Source: Suillus spraguei
Taxonomy: Eukaryota; Basidiomycota; Agaricomycetes; Boletales; Suillaceae
Assembly: GCA_016800925.1 (NCBI GenBank)
Contig: JABCPU010000076.1
Location: forward strand, 62,001 to 126,000
Direction: 5' to 3'
DNA: 64,000 nucleotides
Shown piece by piece: positions 11,089-22,565 of this stretch; positions within the stretch are counted from its first letter, which is position 1; each line of letters begins with the position of its first letter. The notes below the pieces were generated by a model that saw nothing but the letters and a program-made list of their open reading frames with translations, made no database searches and was not told the DNA's origin. The position numbers were made by a program, and so were the translations under genes.

Positions 11089-11171
11089 GCGATGATATTG
11101 TAAAAGCTTGGAAACATTTTCTTACATTTATACGGCATCCTGTACCAGAACCTGCAGCTCAAGGTATCAAA

Positions 11172-12054
11172 ATGTGTTTGTGTTTGCCAAGGTAACGTTG
11201 TCATACACTTGTAGACTCAGGATAAATAAACTTACCATGGGTGTACATTTAAGGCCCAAATCGCCACTAATGAACCTCCAGTTGATGTCGTCTTCATGGC
11301 TAGGGCAAACTATCGGTCAAGACTCAATGAAATTAGGCCTACAATCATGTCTCGAGTACCCCGAGCGAGTCTATGATAGGATAGATTGTCCTCATGAGGA
11401 ACTCGTGGAAATCTACAACCGCATCACAGAACTTCTTTCAGAGATCCCCATGGAGGATGAGGGCATGGTGGATAGCGGTGTTGACCTGCACACGTTCGTC
11501 GATGATGAGCATCAGGCCATCATGCCGCTTGCACTAAATGAGGTCAATACCGTCTCACCGTCGCTGGCTCCGCCAGAGCTTTCCATCTTGGCAGAGTCCC
11601 TAGTGTTCCAAGGCCAGTTTCTAGACCTAGAGCACGGTCCTTTAGGGTTTACTAGTAGCCTGCAAGAGGGTGGGGGTCTTCCCCAAGGTAATTCGCAATA
11701 TGCACAGCCTTTCCTTCAGACGCTCACCATGTACGAGCAGACCTGTTGCTCAGCGAAACCTCTGGTTTCATCAGCTATGAGTTCTGTGTGCCAGAGCTCC
11801 TGCCTCAGGATGATACGTACTCTGAAAAGATGTTGCCCGAGTCCTCAGCTAGACACGCCGAACCACGTCTTGCGCCTGTGCAGGGGGGACAAGCTCAAGT
11901 AAAATGCACTTGGCCCGGATGTTCAAGATCTGTCAAGAAAAATAACCTCACTCGCCATGTGAATGAGATGCATCACCGGAGGGTCAAGGCTGTCTGCGTC
12001 AGCTGCGGAAAGGGGTTTGCGCGCCCGTATATGCTGAAAGGCCATATCTGCTAG
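11172..12054 (+). CDS. C2H2 zinc-finger family protein (copy D), intact
   Basis: Exons 11172-11191, 11254-11687 and 11741-12054 join in frame (255 aa). Exon 1 is 20 nt; the introns are 62 and 53 nt, the second in phase 1. The protein has the family helix region (LQSCLEYPERVYDRI), an acidic middle with a P-L-A-L-N-E-V-N motif also present in copy E, and C-terminal fingers CTWPGC...RHVNEMH and CVSCGKGF...GHIC. The protein ends right at the last cysteine. There are no lesions. The closest relative here is copy E at 18404, which is broken. Nucleic-acid binding is inferred only from the fingers. Confidence 0.75.
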
Positions 12055-12380
12055 GTCAGAGTTAGAAAGTAGTACGCACTCACCCGATTACATCACTTCA
12101 ATCGTGATAAATTTACTCGAGGTCACTGAAATCATATTGGGGTTCTCAAAGGTATGGGAACTTGGACAATGTTGAATACGCACCAATACAACAGTTTACT
12201 TCTCATGTGGGTAAACCGATGCTGAAGGAGAGCACGCCATTAAGTTGAAGATGGCTGGTGACCATCTGCGATCCACCTTTGACGTCCGTGGTTAAACCCA
12301 CTTGCTGATTGGAACTGTGGCAGGTGTGTCCAGTTTGCGTGAGATCTCCCAGTCCGTGCAGGTCGGACCGTGCTGACATG
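12055..12380 (+). repeat. 3' flank of copy D, duplicated at 19315-19553 and 20095-20170
   Basis: Strings such as caatacaacagtttacttctcatg and tttgacgtccgtgg occur in both flanks. In the E flank the match is broken after cgtccgtggt by about 540 bp (19554-20094) and resumes at cttgccgattg, equivalent to cttgctgattg at 12300. Confidence 0.65.
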
Positions 12381-12923
12381 GTGTATCATAAGCGATTGTC
12401 TTGCAGGGGAAAACCGGGCTCCTGGCGTGCCACGTAAGCTGCCAAACCCTCTGAACTCTTGTGAGGCACGCCGTACTCACCCGAACGAGCCCTTTTCGCG
12501 GTTGACTGCCAGCAAAGTATTGACGTGAATCGGCAGAGACTCACCAGATGTTTTTGCAGTAAAAAACCTCTGCGCAGGACGACTACTGTACATATATAGC
12601 TGACTTGAATTTTTCCGAATCGAAAACGACGTGGAAGCAGGTGCTTTGAATAATGTTTTTGAACTGATAATTGCACCCTATATATATATATATATATTAG
12701 AGGCTATTAGCTGGGATTTAGAGGTCGGCACCTCATTACATAATGTGAATTAGTCAACAAGTCGTTGAACCGGAAGTACTGTCGCAATTAAGTTAAGGTT
12801 CGATACTTAGTGTTAACCAAACGCCCAAGAGCCTCACTGTGAATAAAAAGGTGGAATCTGCATGGTCAAGGCTTGCAACATTATCCGCACGATTCCCCCT
12901 ACCATCCGTGACTTGGCGTTCGG
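12381..12923. other. 5' flank of copy B, no gene
   Basis: This is the upstream part of the segmental duplicate shared with 1990-2460. A short (TA)n tract lies at 12679-12697. The TATA box equivalent to 2401 is degraded here (gaataaaaaggtgg near 12841), fitting the decayed state of copy B. Confidence 0.5.
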
Positions 12924-13866
12924 AATGAGCACGCATTTGCAAAATGAGGTTACTTTACACGCCGTAGACTCGGATGAGTACATGCGCTGACCATAAATCT
13001 GTATTCAAGGTCTAGATCGACGGTAGTGATCAACCCCTCGTTGACGTCGTCCTCACAATTATGGCATGTTCCCGATCGAAATTCCATGACGACAACCCTG
13101 CTGTCGTGTCTTGAGTGCCTTGACCGACTGAATGACAAGATCATGAGCGTTGGTAAGGAGATCCAGGAGATCCGGACTTGCATTACGGAGCTTCTCTCCA
13201 GCGTCCAGTCAGAAGCCGCTGTGATGGATTCGGGCACAATAGATGGCACTACTTATCTTCAGACAATCTTCGATGATGAACGTCAGAAGACAATTGTACC
13301 TGATGAGCCAACACTCGGTTGGCTACGCTCTCCGGCTTGCCACAACCGGACCAAGAGTACGGTCCTTTAGAATCTGTCGAGGTTATAGAATCGCTGCCAG
13401 AAGATACTGATGCTATGATCTGTCAATATTCCCCAGGTAAGTTGGTTATATTTTCAGCCTGAGAAAACGTTTATCGTGTACGACAGGTGTATTGCTCCGC
13501 GACACCTCCGGTTGTGTAAGCTATGAGTCCGGTGTACAACCTCTCGTACCTCAGGATGGCACGTACTTCGAGGAAGAGGGCTCTTCATCCACTCATAATC
13601 AATCACTGTCTCCCCCCATTGTTCAGGGAACCCAAGACAAAGTAAAGTGCACTTGGCCCGGATGCGCGAAATTTATCAAGAAGGAGAGCCGCACTCGCCA
13701 TGTGAATGAGACGCACTTGCGGAAGGTAAAGACTGTCTGCACTGGCTGTGGCAAAGGGTTTGCGCGTTCGTATATGAAGAAGATCATATCTGCCACTCGA
13801 AGTTTAAAAACTCCTAGACCTTGGTGGACCTTTTTACTTACATATTCCCCAATCCTACCGCGTTGA
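12924..13866 (+). pseudogene. C2H2 zinc-finger family pseudogene (copy B)
   Basis: A diverged copy of copy A. Lesions: the first-exon donor has lost its G (aaaa-tgagg against aaaagtgagg at 2483); the middle has a deletion and frameshift giving an early stop at 13370; and one base is lost inside the last finger (tatgaagaagatcat against tatgaagaaagaccat), which replaces the H-I-C end by an unrelated tail. The first finger (CTWPGC...RHVNETH) is still readable in 13492-13866. Confidence 0.75.
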
Positions 13867-13869
13867 TCG

Positions 13870-14761
13870 CAAGACGATGTCTACACAAAGCCATGTTGAT
13901 GTTCTGTTGCTATGAGGCCACATGAACGCACCTTCTCAGACCGACTATCGACATCCAGCTACGATGCCATAAGTAAACCAACGCACAGGTGACAGGACCA
14001 ATCCAGACCGTGGCACCATGCCGGGTTCAGGCTATCTTGGTATCCCTGCTGTGACCCTCGTATGACGGGAAATAGTCATCGAGTAAGTGAATTCCAGCCT
14101 GCAATGAGTTCAGTAATCGTGGTCGCAAGTCCACCTTAGCTCATTACTTCGAGGACCATTATTCCACGACAAGGAAATAGATATAGGTATGGCGATCTCC
14201 AAAGCAATATACAAGGCGATACGCACCAATATGAATAAGATTGAATCTTGTGCAGCACACGATGCTGATGAATACACAGCCTGTGAAAGTTTGACGGCAA
14301 TGTCCAATTTTGCCTGAAACTTGAGCTAACTCTGACTTGACTGGAGTTGCAGGTTTCACTGCGGGATTGTAGATAGTAATGTCAGTGGTATCGTCCCACG
14401 AATCTGACGCGTGTGGTCTATCCTTGGGGAGAACGTCCGGGAGATGGCCGACTCCAAGGCGGAGTTTAAATATTGTTGCGAGTCGACGAAGACACAGCAT
14501 TGACACTAACAACATTAATTATAATATCCTGCCCACTGGTTGCGCTGCTCGTCATTACAAAGGCATTCCGTTGACGGGGAGTTTCACTTCTCAGACGAGA
14601 ATTTGTCCATCGACTGCAAGCCTTGCTTATTGGAAGGAATCTGATTATGGACGGACTTGGGAGGATTTGACCATGGACAGTGAGTCTCAGTTGAATGAGA
14701 ATTTAATTTTGTTTCTCCTAAGATTCGGAACACACGGAAACTTCATCAGCAAGGTGTTGCC
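13870..14761. other. Shared flank, no supported gene
   Basis: 13870-14050 is flank shared with copy A. 14050-14240 is similar to 50290-50480 (for example gtgaattccagc and caagtccacc), again downstream of a zinc-finger gene. Frames at 14110-14515 (minus) and 14379-14765 (plus) show no recognised domain. Confidence 0.4.
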
Positions 14762-15440
14762 CTAGTTCTTTTTTTGTCATCGTCCATACACGTAAGCCAC
14801 AAGTCATCGCAGTTCTACTCGTCAAGCTCGTTGTTCATGCACCATCCTCTACCGATTTTCTCAAGTGCCCGCGAATACTGCCTAGAACCCTTGGAACCAC
14901 TCTTGCCACAAGCACTTCAAATCTCAAGGGCATGGAAGCGACACCTTGCGAATTTTGGATGTGCAGAAAGGAGTAGGAGGACCATTCAAGGGATACAAGG
15001 ATTATGTACGATCAGTCGCCGTATCCGTACTCCAGCGAGAACCTCCTTTCTTCAGCCACGCTGTTTATCCAGTGATATTGAAGTATTTTTCCACACTGTT
15101 CACCGGATGGGAGAAACGTTATATGTACACCGCCCCACTGGATCTATCTTTAGGCAACTCGAAGCCGAAAATCAATCTTCTTTGGCTTCCTGAATGAGCC
15201 GTGAATTTCAAAGCCAATTTCATTTGGCTTCTAAATGCAGGTTGAGCGTTCCCGGATCTGCACGGCCTACTTATGCTTTAATCATGAGGCACACGTACTT
15301 CATAAATTTGCACTATCATCTACTCGCTAAAGTAGACAGCAGATGCTTGACCTTGCGCAACTAACATTAGCCGTTCCAGTCAGCCAGTGGTGCTTCAATG
15401 CGAACTGTGATGCAGCAAATTAAGACACTAGGGCAGCAGC
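14762..15440 (+). pseudogene. WD40 fragment repeat W1 with tail
   Basis: The plus strand reads L-D-V-Q-K-G-V-G-G-P-F-K-G-Y, then V-R-S-V-A-V-S, the hinge and strand pattern of a WD40 repeat. The same text recurs at 22248, 51040, 55860 and 57790. The 5' edge ctagttctttttttgtcatc is shared exactly with the copy fused to zinc-finger copy F at 22248. The following 300 bp (aatcaatcttctttggcttc to agaggctt-like text) is a non-coding tail repeated at 20815, 32640, 51330 and 56360. Confidence 0.6.
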
Positions 15441-15811
15441 GAACCCTATGCTCGTCTGATTACCAATTTTGTTTTGAGTGATCGTGAAATCGATCTCATT
15501 CATGATCACATGCATTGCCTTGTTTGATCTAGAATCCGATTCATAATTTTGTTAAGTCTCGAGGCTAGTGCTGTGGGCAGAAATATTTTGGAGTGATGCC
15601 AAAAAAAACGGCACAACGGTATTTGCCAGAATGGCAAAAAACGGCAGAATTGTTTTGAGTGTTTTCGCGTGTTCTAGAGTAGTTCAAGATCATAGCAAAA
15701 AAATTATCTAAAACTATTGCATAGACGGCTACACCCTCCGACCACAACAGTGCATCAATGTTCCAGACTGCCTCCGTGCCTTGTGACCCACGGCCAATCA
15801 CGTCAATCTCT

Positions 15812-16350
15812 TCAAAATCTCTTCAGTAAATCCTGCAGGTGTAATTCTTTTATCAACTTTCTCCAGCTCGTTCCAGTCAATAATACCTCCTTCGAACGGA
15901 TATCTGGGACTTCGTCAGCACCTTCTTGCAAGCCACGGTGTGATTCTAGAGCCTCGTTTTCAAACCTGCTAAATTCTTCAAGCAGATCTTCATCCGTCAT
16001 CGACTCTGGACCTGCAAGAAATTCATTGTCCGAGCTGCAAGAGTCACCAGTCAGTGGAGGCACCCACGCAGAAGATTTTTGAATTTCGTTTGCTGAGGCT
16101 ATGTCAAGTCCATCTTCCGGTTGAGTGTGCGTATGGGCATGTTTGCGACGTGCTGGCTTGCCGGCTTCATCATCCGCTTTGTGCAAGAAATTGGCGTAGC
16201 TTGCTAAGAGACTCGAAAGTCTGAACGGATAGGTTGCAGCGTTTTACAGATTGTACCCCACCCAGACCCGAGAAATAACGCTCGACGCCGGCGGCATGAG
16301 GTACAATTAAGTGGATTATGATTGCGAATGCCTTCAATGGACAGCGTTCG
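15812..16350 (-). pseudogene. hAT transposase C-terminal region
   Basis: The minus strand reads I-V-P-H-A-A-G-V-E-R-Y-F-S-G-L-G near 16320, resembling the hAT dimerisation region. It continues after a frameshift near 16195 as A-N-F-L-H-K-A-D-D-E and then an acidic 124-codon tail ending at 15812. The preceding RNase-H-like catalytic core has been deleted, which makes the element non-autonomous. Confidence 0.7.
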
Positions 16351-16379
16351 GCACTGACTGGGAGAGTTTCTCACTGAAC

Positions 16380-16787
16380 TCACCGAAACAATTTGAAATT
16401 TGCATGTGTTGCTTGCTCTGGAGTGACTGGGAGATCCACAAACCCAAAGAGGTTCTTCCGTTTCTGTGGAGTATTAGTCGTAGTTGACGGAGGCTCAGAT
16501 GAAGCAGAATCTGCATTTGGGATAGGTGGGAGTAGTAATGCTTGATTTCCGTTCTTTGAGGCAAGATAGTTACGGACTTCTGAACGAGCTTGGCCCGGGG
16601 CTGTAGGGCAAGCATTCCGGTCAAGAATATGTTTGAAGTGTCTGTCATCGCGACCTTCTATATATGTTGAACAGTAATTGCAGTGATAAACATAGCGATT
16701 GGAGGAATTTGGAACTTTTTGCTGTTGGATCAAGTGGTTAGTGATTATTTTTCGAACAGGACGACCCTTGGACTTTGTCGATGACAT
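16380..16787 (-). pseudogene. hAT transposase N-terminus with BED-type finger
   Basis: ATG at 16787 (minus) opens 135 codons: a basic start (K-G-R-P-V-R-K), then Y-H-C-N-Y-C...H-F-K-H-I-L, the Cys2-His2 spacing of a BED finger, then a Pro/Ser/Thr linker. It stops at 16380 and then runs into the deletion joint. BED fingers bind the transposon ends in this family. Confidence 0.7.
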
Positions 16788-17089
16788 TCTGGCATGTACA
16801 GAGGTCCAGACAAACTTTTTTGAATGTCGAACATTTGTTATTTGCTCACAGTGCAAATAAGATTCATATACTGCTGCCGACTTCTGCCCTCGACCTACTG
16901 CCGGCAATTGCCGCTTGGCAGAATGGCGGACTTCTGCCCACAACACTACTCGAGGCGCTTCGACAATTAAGCACAATTAAGCTCATACAAAGTCATTTTT
17001 TTTGGATCGCATTCCGAATCGCTCCTGCCTTAATGTTTTCGGGAGTTTCAGGAAGCCACAATATACTTCGGGAGCGGCAACTGTCAAGG

Positions 17090-18290
17090 CACGATGTCTG
17101 GTTGGCGGCATTGACTGGTGCTACGTCATACAAGGTACACCGGCCACACGAAAATGAGGGCATTTACGAAGTCGGAGACGGGGGTGGTCGCTACAGTGTT
17201 TCACCCCAAAAATGGAATATTTTTTATATAAAACAAAGTACTCTTCATATAAGGTAGATCGGCCACAGGGCATCAACCGTTTTCGAGTTACAACTTATCA
17301 GTGAATTGACGAGTCCTCGATATTGTAGCCGTGGGAAGTATAGCACGATGTAATCCTGCTGCCACCAAATAAGCTTTTATACTGCGAGCAATTTGAGTTG
17401 CACTTCCTGTGCTTTGTCGCATCATCTCAGTGTGTCATCCGTCCACATGATCTTTTCTACCCTCTATCAAGTACTGATTTGATTACGTATCCTGGTGGCA
17501 GGTGGTACGTCAGCCCTGCCAGAAACCGGGACGACACAGTTCATCTCACTGCGGCACTCGGCGGCCAGGGGCTACATCTCGTGGCTCATCTCGGTGTCCA
17601 TTTCCGACTCAACGTAAACTATGCACTCAGAGTTTCAGGGCTACACCTCATGGCTCGTCTCGGTGTCTTTTTCTTTTTGACAGGGTTCTTCTCAGGTCTC
17701 GGAGAGTCTAATGAGACTGTTAATGACCCTATACTATCATACTACGTATGAGGATAATTCACACAATTTCCCATCCATTCGGATATTACCATGCGAAGCC
17801 TAGACATTACTGCGTTAACTGCGGAACGGGATCAAAAGACAGTACCAGCATAGCCCAAACGTGGATCTGCTTGCATATACTCCTAGTAAGCTTATGGTAG
17901 TACTACGCTTGCAACTGTACATCAGGTATGACATCAAACTTGTTGTAGTCACGTCTTCACTGGCAAGAAACAAGAGTTAATTGTTATTGTGCACAGTAAG
18001 ACTATATCGCACAACTTTATATTGGTGTCATAGTTGTCAGTGTAAGTATTTGGGAGCAAGGCACGCCATGTGGGAAATCTTGTGCCAGAGGACCAAACGT
18101 TGTATAGAAGCGTCACACAATACTATGTATCAATAATGCCGACTTGATGACATACATGATTATGAGCGCTAGATGACGAAACGAGGTTACGAAGTGAACT
18201 TCCAACCAAACCCTGAACAAATTCCTAATCATCCCTGAACTGAGAAAAGGTAGTCCAGCACCATGTTACGTTGGCCTGCCATGGCCTAGC
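17090..18290 (+). repeat. Segmental duplicate upstream of copy E
   Basis: The counterpart of 9540-11080, with block-wise similarity up to the zinc-finger leader. No intact frame is conserved between the two copies, so the shared sequence is probably not coding. Confidence 0.6.
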
Positions 18291-18323
18291 TTAAGTCGTT
18301 TGCAGACGGCAAGACAACGGGTA

Positions 18324-18329
18324 TATAAA
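18324..18329 (+). promoter_or_regulatory. TATA box of copy E
   Basis: TATAAA in gtatataaaggcaag, 80 nt before the first ATG. Copy G has the near-identical gtataaaggcaag at 35953. Confidence 0.5.
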
Positions 18330-18403
18330 GGCAAGAGGCGAGGCTTGCAAGCATTCTTTACATTCCCATACCAGAAGCTTCTCACGCCAGAACCTGGAAT
18401 AAA

Positions 18404-19314
18404 ATGAGTTTGTATTTGCAAAGGTAAGGTTGTCCTGCGCTTTATAGACTCGAAGTAAATACACAAACTTACCGTGGGCATGCATTTAAGGTCCAAATCG
18501 CCGTTAATGAACCCCCAGTCGACGCCTTCACGGCTAGGGCAAACCCTTGATCAAGACTCAATGAGATCAGGCCTGCAATCATGTCTCGAGTACCTTGACC
18601 GAGTCTATGATAAGATAGACGGTGTTTACAAGGAAGTCGTGGAAATCCGCACCTGCATAACAGAGCTTCTTGTCACCTGCCAGTCAGAAATCACCATGGA
18701 GGATGAGGGCACAGTAGATAGTGGTGTTGACTTCCACGCATTCGTCGATGATGGGCATCCGGCCATCATGCCGCTTGCGCTAAATGAGGTCAACACCATC
18801 TCACCGTCGCTGGCTCCGCCAGAGCTCTCCGTCTCGGCAGAGTCACTGGCGTTCCGAGGCCAGTTTTCAACCTAGGGCACGGTCCTTTAGGGTTTACCAG
18901 TACCCTGCCATACGGTCCTCAACGTAAGTTCGCAATATGCACAACTTTTCCTTCATATGCTCACCGTGTACGACCAGACTTGTTGCTCAGTGGAACCCCT
19001 GTTTTCGTCAGCTATAAGCCTGGTGCACCAGAGTTCCTGCTTCAGGATGAGACACACCCTGATAAAAGATGTTGCCCGAGTCCTCAGCCAGACGCGACCA
19101 ACCACGTATTGCCATTGTGCACGGCGGCGAAGACAAAGTAAAATGCACTTGGCCCGGATGTTCAAGAGCTGTCAAGAAAGATAATCTCACTCGTCATGTG
19201 AATGAGATGCATCGCCGGAGGGTCAAGGCTATCTGCGCTGGCTGTGGAAGGGGGTTCACGCGCCCGTATATGCTGAAGGGTCATATCTGCCAAATCAAAA
19301 CTAGCAAGTACTAA
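18404..19314 (+). pseudogene. C2H2 zinc-finger family pseudogene (copy E)
   Basis: Exon 1 (18404-18423, 20 nt), its intron, and exon 2 from 18491 are preserved and closely match copy D. A 1-nt loss near 18870 (ttttcaacc against tttctagacc) produces a stop at 18875. A second shift near 19067 (extra base in gataaaagatg) separates the leader of the last exon from the finger frame. The finger part itself (19069-19314) is still open, with both fingers complete. If the shifts are sequencing errors the gene would be whole. Confidence 0.7.
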
Positions 19315-19553
19315 TATGTAGTATGCACTCACCCAATTCCGCCGCTTCAGTTGTAATAAATTTACTCGAGATCACTATCACTGAAAGTCAAAAGTTCCAA
19401 GATATGAGATGGGTATGGGAAGTTGACAATGTTGAATGCGCACCAATACAACAGTTTACTTCTCATGCGGGTAAATCGACGCCGAAGGAGAGTATGCTAC
19501 TAAGTTGAAGCTTGCTGGAGACCGATCTACGATCCATCTTTGACGTCCGTGGT

Positions 19554-20094
19554 AATTAGATCATCGCATGTGTCGTGTGGCCAATTGCCAAGGCAGGATT
19601 AGCGGTACAAACTTTGGACGGAGTACGGAAGAAGCACGGAGTTTGAAATTGTTGCACAAGTCAAACCATAATTTGGGCGGGCAACCTTGCCAACGTCAGG
19701 GTGCTACCGCTCCTCCATTTGTAACCGCACCAACCTTTTTGTTCTGTTTAGGACCGCTCAATACCATATATACCGATGTGGGAGTACTTAAATTCCGAAG
19801 CATGACAGCGACCGTGGTTTACTCGGGTTCGGTGACGTCGGCTTTTAAAAGCTCAAACCACTCGGACCTCCGACTCGTGGCTTTTGCGGAGTATCAGTTC
19901 GTTAGGTGCGTGACAGTGACAGGTAGGCTCCTTGTCTTCCAACCTTGAAGCTTGAAGGACCCGGCCAAGTAATCTGCCAACAATGCCACAATGAACCTAA
20001 ATCGTAATGGCCGCGCCAGTCGCCGATAACCTAAGTATTAATTTATTAATTTAATCAGTATTTATGTATCTAGCAGATAATCCGTCAACAATAA
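19554..20094. other. 540-bp segment present only in the E flank
   Basis: It splits the flank shared with copy D (see 12055-12380). There are no clear terminal repeats or coding region, so it could be an insertion here or a deletion in the D flank. Confidence 0.45.
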
Positions 20095-20378
20095 ACCTAC
20101 TTGCCGATTGATAGTGTGGTAGGTGTGTCCAGTTCGCGTGAGATCTGCCGGTCCGTACAGGTCGGACAGTAGCTAGATCCTGCTACAGTAGGCAAACACA
20201 TTATCGATCCTAGGATATCCGAGCCTCCGAGACTCTGAGACCAGCATCCACGCTACAACTGCAAACAAAACACGCCCGCCAAGACACAAAGAACCAGAGG
20301 CGCACTATCAGGGTGGTAGATATCCTGGGATAAAGATGTCCTCTACATTCTCGGATGGCGGAACGAATCTCGATATCT

Positions 20379-20556
20379 GTCTGAGTGAAATTAGTAAAGC
20401 CTTTGGCAGTTGTTGCCAACCAATTCAAGTTAACCTGTCCGTAGCCAGGTTCCATCATTCACTATAAACCTCGGTCATTTCCACATAATCTCGTCCGAGT
20501 GGAATTAGTAAAGCCTTTGGCGGTTGTTGCCAGCCAACCAATGTGTGTGCAGGTTC
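20379..20556 (+). repeat. Imperfect tandem pair
   Basis: gaaattagtaaagcctttgg at 20387 and gaattagtaaagcctttggc at 20501 start two ~65-75 bp similar units, both ending in caggttcc, 113 bp apart. Confidence 0.6.
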
Positions 20557-20814
20557 CTTTGACTGCAAGCGGCCTCGCTCACGCATTTCCATGCAATCCG
20601 ACCTGTCATGCGTCCGCCGTTATATGCTTGTTATTAGAGGGTCGCAACTTGTTTCGATCAAGTTCAATCAGGAATCAATTGCATAATCACGGCCGCCGTA
20701 CCCTGCAATTCGAAATTCGAACATGAAATATAGATCGCCGCCGGTATGTCCATTTTGGTGACGGTCACCTTGTGTTGTCATGACAGCTGCCAGTGTGAAC
20801 ACACCGAAGCAAAG

Positions 20815-21080
20815 TGCCATAGTACTCTCTGCTCACTAAATTCTGCTTCAATCCTGATGGTGTGTCTCTTTCAATGACTATCTGGCTTCCTTGAACAGCC
20901 CTAAATTTCAAAACCAATTTCGCTTGCCATGGCTGACTCTCAAATGAAGCCTGGGCTTTATCTGCATGGCTTATGCTTCAGTCGTTCCGTGAGGTGCACC
21001 TACTCCATATATTTGCACTATCATCATTTGCTCACTAAATGCAGACTAGTAGATGGCAGAGGCCAATCTTGACTGTGCGC
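20815..21080 (+). repeat. WD40-repeat tail sequence, solo copy
   Basis: Matches the tail after the W repeats (gtgcgtc..tcatgtctggcttc, cgctcactaaat, agactagtagatggcagaggc). The WD40 part is missing. The following 21080-21840 shows no gene. Confidence 0.5.
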
Positions 21081-21842
21081 AGCAGACCCTCAACGCTTGG
21101 GTTTCTTGTTCATGCATATACCATCTTGTATAGCAGTCATACGAGAGCAGGTAATTGACGTTAACCATTAATGTGTATTTGTATCAGGTCAACGACTGTT
21201 GATATTTCCTCAAAATTTTCACCACCGGTCAAAAACAGCTAAGTCGTGATTGCAGGGTTCAATCAGCTAGATATCATGTTCATTGGCCTCGCTCACTATC
21301 TTGAACCTGCTGCGTTTGATAAACGGATTTTATATTCTTGTTGCGCGGAGGCATGACTATCATATGGGGCTGACAGCGTCGGGATAAGGAACATACTCAG
21401 TGGTCACTGCGCTGTGGTAAATGTATGTTCTGATCAAGGCTATAACAATTGTAGGTGGTGATTTGTCGCTATCATGATGAATCGCCCTGAAGATCTGATA
21501 TCCTAAATGGGTTCAACATTCATTAATGTCATTACTCTGGCTTCGTCCCGGAAACTCACGACAGCAATCAGCACAACACGCGGTGCATGTCAAGTCACCA
21601 CATGGCAAGTTGCCGCATTTCGTAATTCCTAGTAGATCCCCGCAGGACTCTGAGAAGAAACGTTTCACTTGTACCGTATCTGACATGTATTGGCAAGCCA
21701 TATATAAATTGCCACCGAACCCTGAGATTTGGGAAAATGGAGAATGTACCGTCTAAGGTTTACATTAGCCTGCCAAACCAGCCACAAGAGTAAGCTGCAG
21801 ATTGAGACCCAACAGACAACAGCCACGGTCCTCGGACGGGAA

Positions 21843-21848
21843 TATAAA
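21843..21848 (+). promoter_or_regulatory. TATA box of copy F
   Basis: TATAAA in gggaatataaagaacc, 89 nt before the first ATG of the truncated copy F. Confidence 0.45.
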
Positions 21849-21936
21849 GAACCAGGCAAAGACTGGCAGGTAACTTGCATTCGTACGACTTCCCGTGTCA
21901 AACAGAATCTTCAAGAAGACAAGTTCAGCATTCAGA

Positions 21937-22247
21937 ATGAGCATTCCTTTACAAATGTAGGTTTACATTTCATAGACCTGGGATGAAAACATGACCTCAC
22001 ACTTGAGTTTACATTCAAGGTCTAGACCAACTGATGCTCACAACTCCCCGTCGAAGACCTCTTCGCGGTTAATACAAGCTCCTGATCAATTTTCAATGAA
22101 ACGAACGCTACAATCAAATCTTGATTACCTTAACCAACCCAATGAAAGGATGATCAACACTTACAGGGAAATGCTAGATATCCGTGCCCGCATTACAGAG
22201 CTTCTTGCAAGCTGCCAATCAGATGTCACCGCAGGGGATTGGGTACC
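21937..22247 (+). pseudogene. C2H2 zinc-finger family gene truncated by WD40 repeat (copy F)
   Basis: Exon 1 is 21937-21956 (20 nt), intron to 22019, then exon 2 with the family helix (LQSNLDYLNQPNERMI...ELLASCQSDVT). After A-G-D-W at about 22240 the sequence switches exactly at ctagttcttttttt into the WD40-derived repeat, in frame for another ~75 codons. The zinc fingers are absent. The product, if made, would be a chimeric ~165-residue protein. Confidence 0.7.
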
Positions 22248-22565
22248 TAGTTCTTTTTTTGTCATCATCCAAAATACTGCTACACGCAAGCTACAAGCCA
22301 TTGCAGTTCTACTCGTCAAGCTCGTTGTTCATGCACCATCCTCTACCGATTTTCTCAAGTGCCCGCGAATACTGCCTAGAACCCTTGGAACCACTCCTGC
22401 CACAAGCACTTCAAATCTCAAGGGCATGCAGGCGACACCTTGCGAATTTGGGATGTGCAGAAAGGAGTAGGAGGACAATTCAAGGGATACAAGGATCATG
22501 TACGATCAGTCGCCGTATCTGTACTTCAGCAAGAACCTCCTTTCTTCAGCCACGCTGTTTATCCA
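22248..22565 (+). pseudogene. WD40 fragment repeat W2
   Basis: The counterpart of 14762-15080; reads I-W-D-V-Q-K-G-V-G-G-Q-F-K-G-Y then V-R-S-V-A-V-S. It is cut at 22565 by the inverted-repeat element and copia remnant. Confidence 0.6.

Larger units (their letters stand above)
15566..16948 (-). mobile_element. Non-autonomous hAT transposon (1383 bp)
   Basis: The terminal inverted repeats are TAGTG(C/T)TGTGGGCAGAA, flanked by a perfect 8-bp target duplication CTCGAGGC at 15558-15565 and 16949-16956. Eight-bp duplications are diagnostic of hAT elements. Inside are a BED-type finger N-terminus and a C-terminal dimerisation-like region on the minus strand, with the catalytic middle missing. Subterminal tgccg/ggcag motifs are repeated near both ends. 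Confidence 0.9.
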
